A stretch of 64,000 nt of DNA from Cacajao melanocephalus (GCA_963573385.1 CAUYLG010033155.1:1-64000), one strand, 5' to 3'; shown: positions 25,831 to 39,599, counted from the stretch's first letter. Made by a program: numbers and translations. Notes: a model not told the origin generated them from the letters alone.

Positions 25831-26174
25831 CAATAGGAAAACTGTTTCTTTATGACAAGAAAACTTATATATTGGGCAGGTTATTTCTAATAGTCTCTTA
25901 TATTTGTATAGAGCTTTTGAATTGGCAAATATTTTTCACAAGTGTTCTTTCCTGTTCTACAAAATGTTCCTAAGTGAAGAGGATTTAGGCTTATGGTCAG
26001 TTTCTCAAAAGAGATATTAATACAATCCTTGAATATACAGGAAAATTGATGCCAATTAATCTAGATTAGAGGTTAGGCAATTTCTATTTAAAAAGGTCTC
26101 ATGATAGCTATTGCCCTGATTTTGAAACATGATCAAATCTAAGTGGGATTTAAAATCTGTTTTTGTCTGGTATT

Positions 26175-26330
26175 CTCTAAGTCAATGCATGGAATGAAAT
26201 CCCAGTTATATGAAGTTCAGGAACAGCCAAAATTAATAGTGGATGCCTCTGGTAGTTAATGTTTGATTGGAAAGGAGAGTACGAACATTCTAGGTTGTTG
26301 ATAATTTTCTATACACATAAAAAAATAAAT
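26175..26330 (+). mobile_element. L1M 3'UTR fragment
   Basis: 'gtcaatgcatggaatgaaat', 'atatgaagttcaggaacagc' and 'atgcctctggtagttaatg' follow the 3' end of old L1M (ME/MC-type) elements. Confidence 0.62.
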
Positions 26331-28064
26331 TGTGTTTGGATCCCCAGAAGATTTTAATTCATGATCAGATTTGAAAGTCTCAGTTATTAATAGAATGTTT
26401 TGATCACCCAGATTTTACTTGGCATCATAGAAATAAAGAAAAACAACAAAGAACAAAATTGAGAATTGTGATAGTTCTAGCTTCAACTCCCTGTGCTAAA
26501 AAAAGCTGTTTCTCACAAGCATCCTTGTAATTGTGATATTGAAAATATATTGATATAAACTTTTGCTACAGTTGAGATTATGCCCTGAATTGAAACTTTA
26601 AGCCGTAAGAATTATTAATGTGATGCTGATATTGAATGCATAGAAAATAACCACCAGGCATTTAGAAATTAAGATTGGTACTTCTTTTTACTAAAATATG
26701 TTTGATTAATCTATATTGATTTATTTAGATTTATTACCTATCACATTGGAAGTTGTGAGAAGTACAAAATATCCTGAACAAAGAGAGCTTACACAACTCT
26801 TGGAGAATTGAGCTATGTCTTCATATGACACTTGCAATAATTGTCAAAATGAAAAATAATAGGTCTCAAATATCCACTAGAAACCTGTTAATATTGGGAC
26901 TATAATTTAGTTCCTTAAAATGTTTCATAATATAATGGACCATTGTTATTCACTTTTATATGCCTGATCAGCACATTTTCAATCTTTCCTAATTCCTTTT
27001 TAATACCTATTAATCTTTATAAAAAAATTACTCCCACTATTTAATGGTGATATATCCCACTATTTAAAAGTATTATAGCATATACTGTTTAGACTAGAAC
27101 TACAAATCTGGAGAAAATAGTCCAATAATCTCAAATCCATATTTGGACCAGAAATTTTATCGACTGCATTTTTTTGTATATGTCTGCCTCTAGGTTCATT
27201 TGCCTGTGTTCTATCTCACTGACTTTCATTCAGAAATTTTTCAAACACTAATGCTTCGTTAATTACTCATTGCAGAGCCTACAGAAATCCTACTTGAATT
27301 TAAAACAACTAATAGAGACAAGAAAGAAAGGAGTCATGTAAGACATATTTAAAATGCTTTTAAAGGTAGGTTGCAAAACAAATTTTTTCCCCCACTGTAA
27401 ACCTCGAAGAGCTTCATCTGTAGGCTTTTGTGGTCTCTACTCTTCTGAAATAGCAGGAAATGTTTTAACAATTAGAGTGAGCAAATTGTAAAGGGAAATA
27501 TGGTAGTGCATTACCAGCCGAGTCCTTAAATAAAACATTCCTTTCTTAATGTAGTCCTGATGCTGCGCCACCTTCTATTAGTTAGGGCCACTATATTGCC
27601 ATAGGCAAGCATCAAATATACAGTAGTTTAATAATGGTAATACATAGAGCAATAGAACAAAAATGCTATTATGACAGGGAGGGCCCAAAAAGACATACAC
27701 TGCATTTACCTTTAGGCATCTTTTCGGTTTCCCTCGAACAAATTAAAGCAGAGACTAATTTCAATGATGTGCCTTTATCTCCTTTGCATTCTTTAAAAAA
27801 TTCTAACTTTTTAAATTCAGATATTAGTTTATTTATTGTACCAAATGTGGAAAACGAAATGTTGGTGCATGAGTTATATCCATTTATTGTTATTTATGGA
27901 AAATGACAAGGATATGTGTTCTTAAAATATTCAATGAGGAGATAGAAAAGAGCTTTAGGTAAAATATATAGGTTTTTAAATTTCTACTAAAATACTAAAA
28001 ATGTTTTCAAAGTCTTCATATATTAATGTTAAGATGAATTAACTCATCAAAGCTTCATCCCATC
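26331..28064. other. No recognised feature; one 90-codon frame
   Basis: AT-rich unique-looking sequence. The longest frame (27634-27906, +, 90 residues) has no recognisable domain, Kozak context or polyadenylation arrangement and is best taken as chance. Confidence 0.5.
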
Positions 28065-28065
28065 C

Positions 28066-28385
28066 AAGAACCTTGGGAGATGGAAGGAGAAATGCTGAGT
28101 GGTTGATTAGTGGGCACAAATATACAGCCTGATTCAATAAATAAGACAGTGTTTGATAGATCAGTAGGGTGGTTATAGTTTACAATATTCTCTGTACATT
28201 TCAAAATGGCCAGAAGAGAACAATTCAAATGATTCTAGCATTTAAAAAAATAATAAGGTGATTGATATTCCAAGTATGTAGATTTGGTCTTTACAAATTA
28301 CGTGAATGTATTAAATTACTCCACATGTGTTCCCAAACGATGTACTTCTATTATGTAACAAATAGAAATAAAATTTAAAAAGGAA
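28066..28385 (+). mobile_element. L1 3' end (L1MA/MB type)
   Basis: 'agtagggtggttatagttta', 'tttcaaaatggccagaagag' and 'atgtgttcccaaacgatgta' lead to an A-rich end at 'aaataaaatttaaaaagg'. 5'-truncated. Confidence 0.72.
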
Positions 28386-28759
28386 AAAAATCCAAGAAAA
28401 AAATTTTAACAATATTCTATGTGATGTTTGTGATTGTTATTTTCCTTTAAGAGTACTGTATATCCTAGGCTGAACTTCCTGTGTAATTTTGAGTAAGAAT
28501 TAGAATCACAAACAACAAAGAATTAGCTTACTGTTGAATCAAGTGCAGTAACCAATAAGAAGAGCTAAAAAGCAAATCCTTAAATCGCTATATATTTTTT
28601 GAGTATGTGTGACTGTATAAAAGATTCAAAGTTAGTAATCAGCTTAAATTCAGATATGACCTATGTTTAACAGTATATCTCATTATAAAATATTTGTTAA
28701 AAACCTGAGCCCTGCAGTGATACTTCATTGGTTGAAAATTGCTCTCTACCACATTACAA

Positions 28760-28935
28760 ATTCTTGGATTTCCAAGAAGTATTTAACCTACTAAGGCTTA
28801 ATTTTATAATGTCAAAAGCTTGGATAATTCTACATTGTTTGATTGTATGAGATTGTTACGAAGTAATTTGTCCAAGGTATTTCACACAGTATTTGCTTTC
28901 ATATCACAGTTAGCTAATGCCAATTACTTAAAAGG
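28760..28935 (-). mobile_element. MIR fragment
   Basis: Antisense MIR pattern: 'aagtatttaacctactaagg', then 'agtatttgctttcatatcac' and 'agttagctaatgcca'. Confidence 0.42.
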
Positions 28936-31740
28936 AAGTCATTAATGTATTTGGTGTATTTAGTTTCTACCTCACTTTACCCCAGTCTTTATTCCAATTA
29001 TTTTTTCTAATTTACGTTTGTTTGCGAGAATTCTGAAAGAAAAAATTGAAAATTCAGTTGTAATCAGTAGTTTCCTTATGTAGTACCATATTTAGTAAAG
29101 AGTAATAGTCAATTGAATAGATCTTTTTGAATACTGGGAAGTTTGATAATTTTTTTCCATTGGATTTTCTCATATTTTCACTAGGCTGTCTGTTGCATTG
29201 TGTAATTTGGTGTAGAATGTAAATCTAGGAATTATTCTTCACCATTTCATGGAGACTTATTTGCTAAATCTGCAGACATCTATAGATATTCTTCTTGAAT
29301 AATATCTTCTTTGATCCTATATACAATTATTTAAATTCAGTTTTGATAAAATTCACAGTTTAGTTCTTTTCTCCCCCTTGGTTGGCTGCTTTTCTCTATA
29401 ATACTGTTACCTTTATTATCAGCAGAATAAATTAAGTACTTAGAATTATCTTTTATTGCTAGTTATAAATGCAATATGCTTTCTGCTCTATCACAGTTTT
29501 CACATTTTACCTCTTTGAATTCATAGTACTTACCATCATTTCACACACATATTTGGCACTAAATAAAGATTTGGTATTAATAATAGATACATGATTGTAA
29601 TAACATATATTTGATGATAACTAAATTTTTAGGCCAAGTATTAAGTTTATACAGCATCTCAACTATAGCACTCAAAAATCATAGTAAATTTAAGAATTTT
29701 AATTATGAGGAGTTTCTAGACATATGTAAATGATTGTATTTGGAGGAGGATATACGTACCTATTCCTTTTATTTGGAAAGAAAGACACTTTAGACTATTA
29801 GTTAAGACAGATAGCCACATACATTAGCAAATAGTCACCTAATACAAATTTAGAAATGCATTTAAATTAGTGTCAGAGAGGAGAAAAAAATAGAGTGCAT
29901 CAGAAGTTTAACAAATCTGACTCAGAGATCTCAACTTCTTCTACATGTGGAATCCATCAAGCTGACTTTAGTGGCACTTGCAAACTTCCCTTTTCTGTAA
30001 CTGTTCCTCATTAAACTCAGAGGGACCGAGAATAACTTTTTTCAGTAATTTATGACATTTGTGTCTATTTGCAACAGTTGTAAAAATACAGTATAACCAG
30101 GAAACATCATAAAACACTCATAAACCCTTCTAAAGGCAGCCAAAGAGCTAGACTTTCCACAGCAGTTAATGATACAAATGTGAGTGAATTATCCCTTGGC
30201 AGAGGCTATGTGAAATCTGTGAACTATGTAATGCATTTTACAAAATATTTAAGGCATAAAAATAAAAACAAAATCAGTTTTATATAAAAGAAAACTGTTC
30301 ATTAATTCCACCAACCTCAATTGTTATTTTTTATGGGAGAAGGATCCATAATAATGTAAAATATCTATTCTTTTTATAATATTTTAAAATAAAATTTTCT
30401 CTGAGAAGTTATGTTACTTGCTTCTAAAACCAATGAGCTTTATTTATTATAGGTGTAAAGTGAATTGTTTTCCTAGTGGAAAAATGTATACTCATATTCT
30501 ATAGATGGACAATGCTATAAAAATTACAAATATGGCAGATACCCATTTATAAAATTACTGACACATGTATGTATGCGTATATCACTTCAGTTTAATTTTA
30601 TTGTGAGTGATATATATTTTACAACTTCTTAAGTAGTATCTGAAGGACTTTGGTGCTTTGAGGGTTCATATTTTCTAGTTCCTTGCACTCCTCCATATGA
30701 AAATAATTCTAAAGTAATATTAGCAAAAAATGCTACCCAATTGATGATACCTGCTGAATTCAATTTATTTTCTATTTTCTGAGTTCCCAATATGTCTTTG
30801 TATTTATTGGAATATGTGAGACCTTTCCTCTCCAAACCATACAAGAAATACCTTAGAATTGAATTACAGTCATCAGACTAATCTTTTCCCCAGAAACTAA
30901 GCTGTTGAGACGATTAAGAAGAGATGGAGTTTCATAGTTATGCTACCAGTTTGAATCATTCCTAGACTGAAAAATACAAAAATTAGGTCATATTCTAGGT
31001 TTGCTCGACATCAGCCACACAATTCCCGATGCTACTATTGGCTAGATCTCTTGGGGATGCCTCCTTCTGGCATCCAAACATTGTACAAACATAAAGATGA
31101 AACTCTTTGGCACAGAGATGCTTTGTACTTCAGCCTTAAAAAAAAACCAGCAATAATAAGTTGGAATAGTCTTTTGCCAAACTAAATTTATTCTAGAAGA
31201 TTTTCTTTCCAGGAGATTCAGAAAAATGGAATATTAGAGAAAAACATAAACACATCATCATCTCTGATAGTCAGCTAAAAATAGTAAAACTAGTAAATAA
31301 AAATAGCAAAACTAGTGATAGGATACAGCAAAATAAAGCAGGCACACTAAGGACAGTGAGTCTTAGGCAGAGTTATGGATGATGAAATAAGTTTAGTTGA
31401 TCTGTATGCTCTCCCCAGCACCCCACACTCAACAAACTTCTGGTCTTTGAGTACTCGCCTCTGATCATCTATCACTGAAGATTTTAAAAGCTGAATTGCG
31501 GAGTCAGAAAAAAATAAAGGGTAAATGTATTTTAAAATGAGAAGAGATTTTAAAAAAGCAGAATAGTAGAGGTAAAAAATGTTTTCTGTGAAAACATAGA
31601 AGAAATAGAAAAAGATTGAGACAAAGAAGATAATAATTATGTCAGTCTCCTTTATTTCTTTAAATTGGAAGTGCTGAATGTAGGGGACCACATCTTTGTC
31701 CATAATTATTTCACAATGCATATCGAGATCAACCAGTCAA
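28936..31740. other. Repeat-poor stretch, no gene seen
   Basis: AT-rich. Near 31276-31317 an imperfect 21-bp unit (aaaatagtaaaactagtaaa) is tandemly repeated. The minus frame 31347-31721 (124 residues, hydrophobic and low complexity) shows no family motif. No transposon recognised. Confidence 0.5.
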
Positions 31741-31753
31741 TTAAATGTACATA

Positions 31754-31777
31754 CACACACCTACATGTAGGTGTGTG
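31754..31777. repeat. Perfect 24-bp palindrome
   Basis: Half-site cacacacctaca is followed directly by its reverse complement tgtaggtgtgtg, with no spacer. Flanking bases stop pairing at 31753/31778. Confidence 0.98.
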
Positions 31778-32130
31778 CAAAATGAAACTATTTAAGTGGA
31801 TTGAATTTAAAGATGTGATTTTAATGAAAAATCAAAATTTTGATGAATAGCAAAACCTAATTGAAAACGAGGATGGACACAGTCCAAAGGTCCTCTGTCA
31901 TCTCAGTTTCATTGTCCTGGCACCAGCAATGCAGAATATTGACATTACAGAATGTAAACACATCCATGACACTTGCATCATTATGTCACATGCTGTTAAT
32001 CACTAGCATGCTGTGAAATCTGCTAACCTGCTGTGAAATACACACATTTTCTTTTTTGGAAATGTTTCAACTTATTGCCTTTCTTTCTAAAAATGACTTG
32101 AAATTGATGTTTTCAAGACATGGCTAAACA

Positions 32131-32150
32131 TTCACGACAATTGTCGTGAA
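32131..32150. repeat. Perfect 20-bp palindrome
   Basis: Half-site ttcacgacaa is followed directly by ttgtcgtgaa. Two CpGs are retained in AT-rich surroundings. Resembles a symmetrical protein-binding site or the joined ends of a small mobile element. Confidence 0.98.
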
Positions 32151-32444
32151 GAAACAATGTAATAATGAATACACTCACTAACATTCATTTAATAAAGTTC
32201 TGCTTGCATATATAGTGTTCCTCTAAATTGTTTACTAACTAATAGATGGAGAGCGTTCTCCAGCCTGTTTACTAAAAAATGTCTTGAATAACATTTCAAA
32301 AACAAAAAGACAATGAAGAAGTCATTGCTGGTGAGATTTGTGTCCCAGATTTTGCTAGTAAGATCTGGCAAGCCACTCTCCATGCCTTCATTAAGATTAT
32401 AAACACAAGGTGAAAATGAGGAGGAATGGCTAGGATAATATATT

Positions 32445-32735
32445 AGCTATAAAGTTTGTTTTAACGGGTACAAGTTCACAGTTGGCTAAAAACAATAAGT
32501 TCTAATGTTCAATAGCAGAGTTGGGTGACTGTAGTCAACAAAAATCTATCATATATTTTAAACTAGCTAGAAAGGAAGACTTAAAATGGTCCCAACACAT
32601 AGTAATGTTGAATATTCAAGATGATGGATACCCTAACTACCTTGACTTAATCATTACACATTTTATGCATATAACATAATATCAGAGGTATCCTATAAAT
32701 ATGTGCATATATTATGTATCTGTCAAAAAATACGT
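32445..32735 (+). mobile_element. L1 3' end fragment
   Basis: 'gggtgactgtagtcaacaaa', 'ttaaactagctagaaaggaa', 'tgatggataccctaactacc' and 'tatgcatataacataatatc' match the 3'UTR of L1MA/MB-type elements in order. Confidence 0.68.
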
Positions 32736-32759
32736 CTTCTTAGAATTTTTCTGTTTCAT

Positions 32760-32960
32760 AGGGGGAGTAATCCCTCTCTCCTTGATGTTCCCATAGGACT
32801 TTGTATATCTTTATTACAGCATTTATCACATTGTTTCATTTTTATGTCTGGTTCTACAATTAATCTGTGAGTAACTCCACTGGAATAGATAGTATTTTAC
32901 GGATCTTTTTTTCCCTTTCTTCTTTAAAACTTCTGGAATCTTATACTAAGAAGTCATTAA
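32760..32960 (-). mobile_element. L2 fragment
   Basis: Antisense L2 3' region: 'ttcccataggactttgtata', 'ttacagcatttatcacattg', 'atctgtgagtaactccactg'. Confidence 0.68.
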
Positions 32961-35209
32961 GTGCCTGCTTGTTAGTTTTCTATTACAGGGGTGATAAAAG
33001 TCATTTCTTTTTTCAGCCACTATGTATTTAAGTTTACAGTAATGAAATTGCAGAGAGATAAGATGGCTGGTTTTAAATTTTGTGTAGTGGAGCAGTGGAA
33101 ATGAAGAATTCAAAGGTCAAGACACAACCTTCCTATTTTTTCAGTCTTTCCATACGAACTTGGTTAATGGTACAAACGAGAAGTGAGCCAGACTCATATC
33201 TAATACATTTTCTGAATTTTTCTTCTGTGATTACATCTAGGGGGAAGGGAGATTGATAATGTAAAGAACTAAAAGACAACATAAGTATATTTTGGCAAAA
33301 AAAAAAAAAAAGAGAATTCCTTCAAATGAAGCTTTTCAGGAAGGGAATGTTTAGAAGACAGATTTTTCTGTTGCTTTGTTCCCAGCAGTCTAAATTTGCA
33401 CACAATGACTCAGGTTACATGAAAGATTCCAAAATTTGGAGATAAGACATTCATCTTATGACAACAAAGGCAGAAAGAAAACATAAAAACTATTTCAAGC
33501 TATATTTGAAATCTATATTTCAATTCAATTTAAACAAAAATTGTGTAACACGTTCTTGAAAAATAATTTTTAGAGCACCTTAGGCCTTCAACCTATTTTA
33601 AGTCAATTAAAGTCACACTTATTAGTCAAAAATTACCATTCTTAATAAAATAGTCCTCAATAACAGGAATGAGAAAATTTATCAAGAAGAATATGTAGTT
33701 CTTTATGATTCCATACAAAAAAGTAATATTATACCGGTTCTATGAAAAGACCTATAATACTGCTTAAACCATGTCCCATAGATGTGATTTCACAATAATG
33801 GGACAGATAGCCCAGCATTCCTTTTATAATTTGGGCATAAAGACATAAGTAGCATAAATATGTAGAAATCCAACAAATTAAAGATTATTATAATTTTTCA
33901 GTTCTGACATTTTTATAAATTTTATAAAGTGAAATCTAGAGTCTGTGGATAAAATATAAAAATCTTTTTTTAAGAAATCAGACCTGAGGACACAAATTGT
34001 AATATTCTATATAGGACCTGGTATTAATCTTTCCAATACATTCAGCGGGATCCATGTCCTTTCTATAGTCTAATTAAAAAACATATTGATAGAGAAGCAA
34101 AGCATGAATTCTAGTGATGGGCTAAAAATTACCTTAATGAGAAAGCCATATTTAGAGAATTTCATCTTATAGAACAAAAATATGATTAAAAAACTAAGAA
34201 CATTAAAGGAAGTGTATTTTATACTGTATCTTCATTAACAAATGGAAAGGAGACATAACAAAACGGTTTAAGTTTAAAATAAATTATATTTAAACAGGAT
34301 TAATATAACAAAGTTTCCTAACTAACACATTCCCTTTATGAGAATAAAAGTTGTTCTAAGGTTACTCTCTACTGCTTGAAGAAAATGGAGCATATTTGTT
34401 TGATTTAATGTAGCCCTGTACAGTTATATTTAAAATCATAATGTATTAGGTGGTATGCAGGGTCAAGTGAGACATATTTGATTGCAATGTGGCTTCTGGT
34501 ACTTACTCCCTGAGTAAATACTTGAAAGGCAAAAAACAATATGTGTCACTCTTTTCAGCTGTAAAATGAACTCTTATCTCTAAAAAGGCTTGGTTAAAGA
34601 CATTAGATTAAATGAGAAATGCAACATAACCCATTTTAGATTATAGTAAACTATTAATTTCCTTTCATTTCCCACCTTCATCATTTTTATGTTCTGAGAA
34701 ATAAACACTTAAACATTTAAATTGATTTAGGAATACTTGTTTTAGTGTATTATAAAGCAGCCTAGGAAGACCAAAACTCTCCATAGGAGTGACTAGAATA
34801 GCTAGATAAGACATCAAAAAAAATCTGTTGGAAGGCATCAGAGGATTGCTGAGGCAGTCAGGGGTTCAGAAGCCTAGATTATGGAAAGAAGAAAGTCACA
34901 GAGAAGGGAGTTTATTTTCTTTCATTTCTCTCCCCGTTGGAGAATTTGTTGATTATTGGTGTGGGGCCAATGGTTAAGAACCCAGGCAGAGGGGAAGAAT
35001 CTAGAGGCTCTTTTTTTTTTTTTTCAATTCTGTGGGGCTGAAGTAGACAAAATGGAAATTTTGGGATGCCAAGGTCTACATTATCTGAGTAGCCGTGATG
35101 CTGGGAGGGAGAGAGATACAATGAAGTATTCAAAGTACTCAACTGTTATTCTTCTGAGACACTTAGCAATCACTTATGATTTATAAGGAAAGAGACAAAG
35201 ATATCAATT
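32961..35209. other. Mostly unrecognised; weak MIR trace
   Basis: AT-rich, with an A-run at about 33297-33311. 34490-34640 weakly resembles an antisense MIR ('cttttcagctgtaaaatgaa'). Overlapping frames on both strands at 34912-35186 have no motif. Confidence 0.45.
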
Positions 35210-35222
35210 AAAAAGCCACTGA

Positions 35223-35549
35223 GAGCAGGGTGAGGTGGCTCATGCCTGTAATCTCAGCACTCTGGGATGTCAAGGCTGATATCCTGACACCTGAGGTCAG
35301 GGGGATCACCTGAGGTCAGGAATTCAAGACCAGTCTGGCCAACATGGCGAAACTCCATCTCTACTAAAAATACACAAATTAGCCAGGTGTGATGGCACAT
35401 GCCCATAATCCCAGCTACATGGGAGACTGAGGCAGGAGAATCATCTGAACCCAGAAGGCAGAGGCTGCAGCAAGCCAAAATCACACCACTGCACTCCAGC
35501 CTGAGTGACAGAGTGAGAATCCATCTCAAAAAAAGAAACAAATAAATGT
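35223..35549 (+). mobile_element. Alu (AluS-like) with internal duplication
   Basis: Full dimeric Alu. Direct repeats aaaaagccactga (35210-35222) and aaaaagtcgctga (35550-35562) are a 13-bp TSD with two changes. In the left monomer cacctgaggtcagg occurs twice (35288-35301, 35307-35320), a 19-bp-period insertion. Confidence 0.97.
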
Positions 35550-35849
35550 AAAAAGTCGCTGAAAACACAGTCAACTTTTCTACTGTCTTAAAATATAGAC
35601 TGGTGAAATTTGGAATTCAGAACTTTCTAAGCAGGAGAGTCTTAATATACTTCCTAGTTTCTCAATTGAGAAGTCTTGTGGACTACACCATTGCAATGAA
35701 ATGTAGATCAAGCATTACAAAGAATCACGCTGTCTCATAGAAATTCAGTATTTGTTTGAATTAAGGTAATTGTCCCCATCTCAGTTTTGGAGAGGCAAAC
35801 TTCCAAAAGAAGATAGAATTGGAATGATTCAGGTGCCATACTTTTTAAT

Positions 35850-36750
35850 ACATAGTGGCTAGCACTCAATCAAGAATAACCAGGTATATGAAAAAAAGAA
35901 AAAATATATACAGATAAAATACAACCTATATATTAAACAGATTCATAGTTTAAAAAACACAGATTTTTAAAAAAAGTGATCAACATGATAAAAATATAAA
36001 TAGTAAGATAAAGCATTCCAAACAAATCAGACTGTAGAAAGATCATGTAATCTCATTTATATTGTTTCCTAAATTAAACAGTAGCAGGCTGAACTAGTTC
36101 CAAAAAATGCATATTAAATATGCAGAAGCTAGAAAGCTATAAGAAAACTGACAAATAAAAATGTGAGAACTGTGAAATGCAATAAATAAAATTAATAACT
36201 AAACTGGTAGATTTAACAACAGATTCATCCATTAAGTAGATGGGTTAACACCAAAGAGAGAAATAGTGAATTCTATTATAAGAGAGTAGACAATATACCA
36301 GTAGAATCAAAATAATTTCAAAAAGCTTTTTTAAAAAACTAACACATGTATACACACAGGAACATAAAAGACATGGAATGTAGTGAACATTTGTGAAATA
36401 TGTATATTTAGAGTTCTAGAAAGATGACATTTCAGTCTAGAAAGTTCAGAAAGACAATATATTACTAGATATAAGTAATATTTTAAAAGATGATAGCCTT
36501 TTATTTTTCAAAACTGATGGCATATCTCAACCCACAGATTCAAGAAACACTACATTACTGAAGTGAGACAAACATAAAACCTACCTAAGCACAACTTACT
36601 CAAACTACTAAAATATCAAAGACAGAGAACATTTGAAAAATGACTATAGATAGAAAGATGTATTATTACTTATAAAGGAGCAATAACAAAACATAGCTCA
36701 ACTCTCAGCAGATACAATGGAATCTAAAAGACATTGGAAAAAAGTAGATT
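35850..36750 (+). mobile_element. L1M 5'/ORF1-region remnant
   Basis: 'agcactcaatcaagaataac' near the start and 'aacccacagattcaagaaac', 'actcaaactactaaaatatc', 'ctctcagcagatacaatgga' near the end follow the 5' half of old L1M elements. Frames are fully broken. Confidence 0.6.
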
Positions 36751-36945
36751 TAAAACTATTAATATTTAAATAGTGGGCAATAGTTTTAACTATTTATTGG
36801 TATCCTTAACTTTTATCTTGAGTTCAAACTCGCAATGAATTGTAATAGTCACCTTATAAAGCACATTTATAAAGTAGCAGATTATAGACCTTGTTTTTAT
36901 AACTTTGAAAACTTACCTATTCATTAGTGTTCTTAAGAAAACTTG

Positions 36946-37077
36946 GAGGATGGGTCAATAGGTGCAGCAAAGCACCATGGCACATGCATACCTATGCGAC
37001 AAACCTGCATGCTTTGCACATGTATCCAGGTTTTTTTTTTTTAGAAGAAATAAAGAAAAAAAGTTAAAAAAAAAACT
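36946..37077 (+). mobile_element. L1 3' end, short (primate L1P-type)
   Basis: 'gaggatgggtcaataggtgc', 'agcaccatggcacatgcata', 'tatgcgacaaacctgcatgc', 'tttgcacatgtatccagg'. A T-run at 37031-37042 sits where the A-rich end should begin, followed by an A-rich tail. Only the last 130 bp were inserted. Confidence 0.8.
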
Positions 37078-39599
37078 GCTACCATCAGAAGGCTGTGATT
37101 AAAGTAGTGCAATTGCTTTTTCTCTTGCTTATCTACTATGATTTATTCCTGTAACTGGTTGGCCTTTCAAAATTTCTGAGTTCAAAACAACATGTGAAAG
37201 ACTTGTTAATGTTCAACTGCTTTTTCCTTTTTTTACATATTTTCTATGTAATTTTTTGATTTTTCAAGTTAAAGAAGAAAGGGAACATTTCAATTACTTT
37301 GTAAAAGTATGCCTGAAATAACAAAAAATTAAAGAATAATAATAAACTGCATTATCAAGACTTTAATATATTAGATATTGAGTATTTTAAAGTTCAGAAT
37401 GAAGCCAGTATTTCCATATTTATCTGTCATTCTTTCCTAATAATAAGCTTAGTTTGGCACTTAGTATTAATGTTTCAGGTTATAAAATGGAAATAAATCA
37501 ATGTAAATGTAAGTATAGTGTAAGAGAGTTCCAAAAATATATAATTTTCAAAATGACAGTGGTGGAAGAGGACATAATGTATGAGTTATACAAACACATC
37601 TAATCTTTGTGAAATTTTCCCAGCTGTATCTTAATCCTTCCTTCATCTTTGCTTCATGAATATTCTACCTCCTCCAATAAATGGAAAGCTTTCACTAGCT
37701 TGTGGTCCATATAAAGGTCACTCTTGATTCTCATATTTTCTTCCTTGTCTCTGATAGTCTTTAACTCAGCTTGAACTTAGTAGGTAACTTATATGTGAAT
37801 GTAGGAGCTAACCTGGGAATGCAGACAGATTAATGGTGCTTAAAGTACATCAAAGTGATCAGCTTATATGATTTTTCTTTCCCTTATAGTTGTGTGTATG
37901 GCCTGATTTATCAGTGAAACCTCCAGACACTTATTTCGATTCCACAGATCCTGACCTATTGCTTGAAAAGCTAAATGTTGCACATTCTTTTCTACACCTA
38001 CGCCAACATTATTAAAGGGAGACTTGTTTTAGAAGTTTTAATTCAATTATTGCCGATGCCCTATTCATTCCATAGAGAGCCTTACTTCTGTGAAAAGATA
38101 GAACATAGTAAGAGTTTAATTTTTTGTTGTGTTCATTGTATGGATCTTATCAGCAAATGTTATTGCATTTGAAAGTTGAACTTCTTTTTGATCCTTATTG
38201 ATAAGAAAAGGCTAACAACATTTAATTTGGTAAAGATAATGCAATCACCTTCCATCTAGAAAGCAAATTGAGAAAGATATTAATTTCAAAGAAAAATGAG
38301 ACTCAAAAAAGTTGGGAAATATAAATTTTGCTTTGCAATATTCTCTTTTTTAAAAAAAAATCTGTATTTAAAATAAGGATTTCCACATGATAGTAACAGC
38401 TTTTGAGACAGGAAATCACAACATCTAAGAAGCAGTGAATCAAGACACTACTGAGGTTTCAGATGGGAAAAGTACTTTTAGAAAACAGCACATTTAATTG
38501 AAAAAATCATTTCTTCATGTTTGACTTGCTTAGTATGATGGAGATGTTTGAGTGGAGAGTCAGACCATTTGACTGAATGTTCCTGAAGCATGAAAATAGG
38601 ATCTTATTTTATCCAAACTGAGTATGGACAAATACCTTTAACTTTTTTTTTTTTGGTGATTGATAGTATGTTCTATAAGTCTTTTAATTGGATATGGATA
38701 CAGGGGTGAGTTCTTGTCACTGCATGAGATAAAAATTCATTCATTAATTTAAAAGAATATATAAAGAGTCATATTAAATAAAAGATGCCGAGTATAAGTA
38801 AGATGGATTCTTGTTTGAAATAAGAAGCCAACAGTGTATCCTTGTTTTGCTAATTTAAAAACTCATTAAAGATTTTATACTTTAAAGACAGTGTACCTTT
38901 AATCTTCTTCAAATTGAACTATTTTAATAAGTCATTCACACTGAAATAATAATCAATGTACCAGGTATAATCATGGGTATAGTGATAAATCATTATTTTG
39001 AAGTTATTTTTTTAAGTTTAGTTAATAATAACATGTAAAGCTTACAAAAGTATGAGTTGTTAGAGTTGTATAGCACATAGCCAATCAAGTTCTACTAAAT
39101 TAAATCTAAGAAAGATATCATTGTGTATTCTAGGAAATAAGCTTAATTTGTTTGTGTAGTTTTTCCTTCTTTTTCTCTACTAATACTAGTAGATATATTG
39201 CATCAAAATGGCAATAATTTTTTTTTTTTTACTCTTTACCTCTTAGGAAAGAGTGCTTGTTAACTATATCATACACTTGGTTTTATAAACTAGTATGTTA
39301 GATATATTACTAATGCCTCTGTGATGAATACATGCTCTACTGATCACATGTAAAAACACAGCTGCTTCTCCATGGCTCCCAGATTTCTCATATTTTCCTG
39401 TCTTTGGTAAGTCTAATTGTTTGCACATTAGCTTTTAATATAAAACTTAGCCAGATACAGCAAGGTAAGATTTAATAATAATGGTTAGATTTATAGTTCT
39501 TCAAGAGCCAGGGAGCTCAGTGATGGTTATAGTCCCAAATTGTGTAAATGTGAATCCTAGGGATGATTGCAGGATGTACAGCAAGTTGACAGCAAATCT
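37078..39599. other. Repeat-poor stretch, no gene seen
   Basis: AT-rich with several T and A runs (for example 38643-38654, 39218-39231). No recognisable transposon. The + frame 37975-38172 has no motif. Confidence 0.5.

Noticed and set aside
27634..27906. 90-residue + frame in repeat-poor DNA
   Set aside because: No domain, signal, splice site or codon pattern; compatible with chance. Conservation testing across primates would decide.
31347..31721. 124-residue minus frame with hydrophobic stretch
   Set aside because: Composition follows the AT-rich DNA (F, I, Y, S); no family motif and no promoter or termination context.
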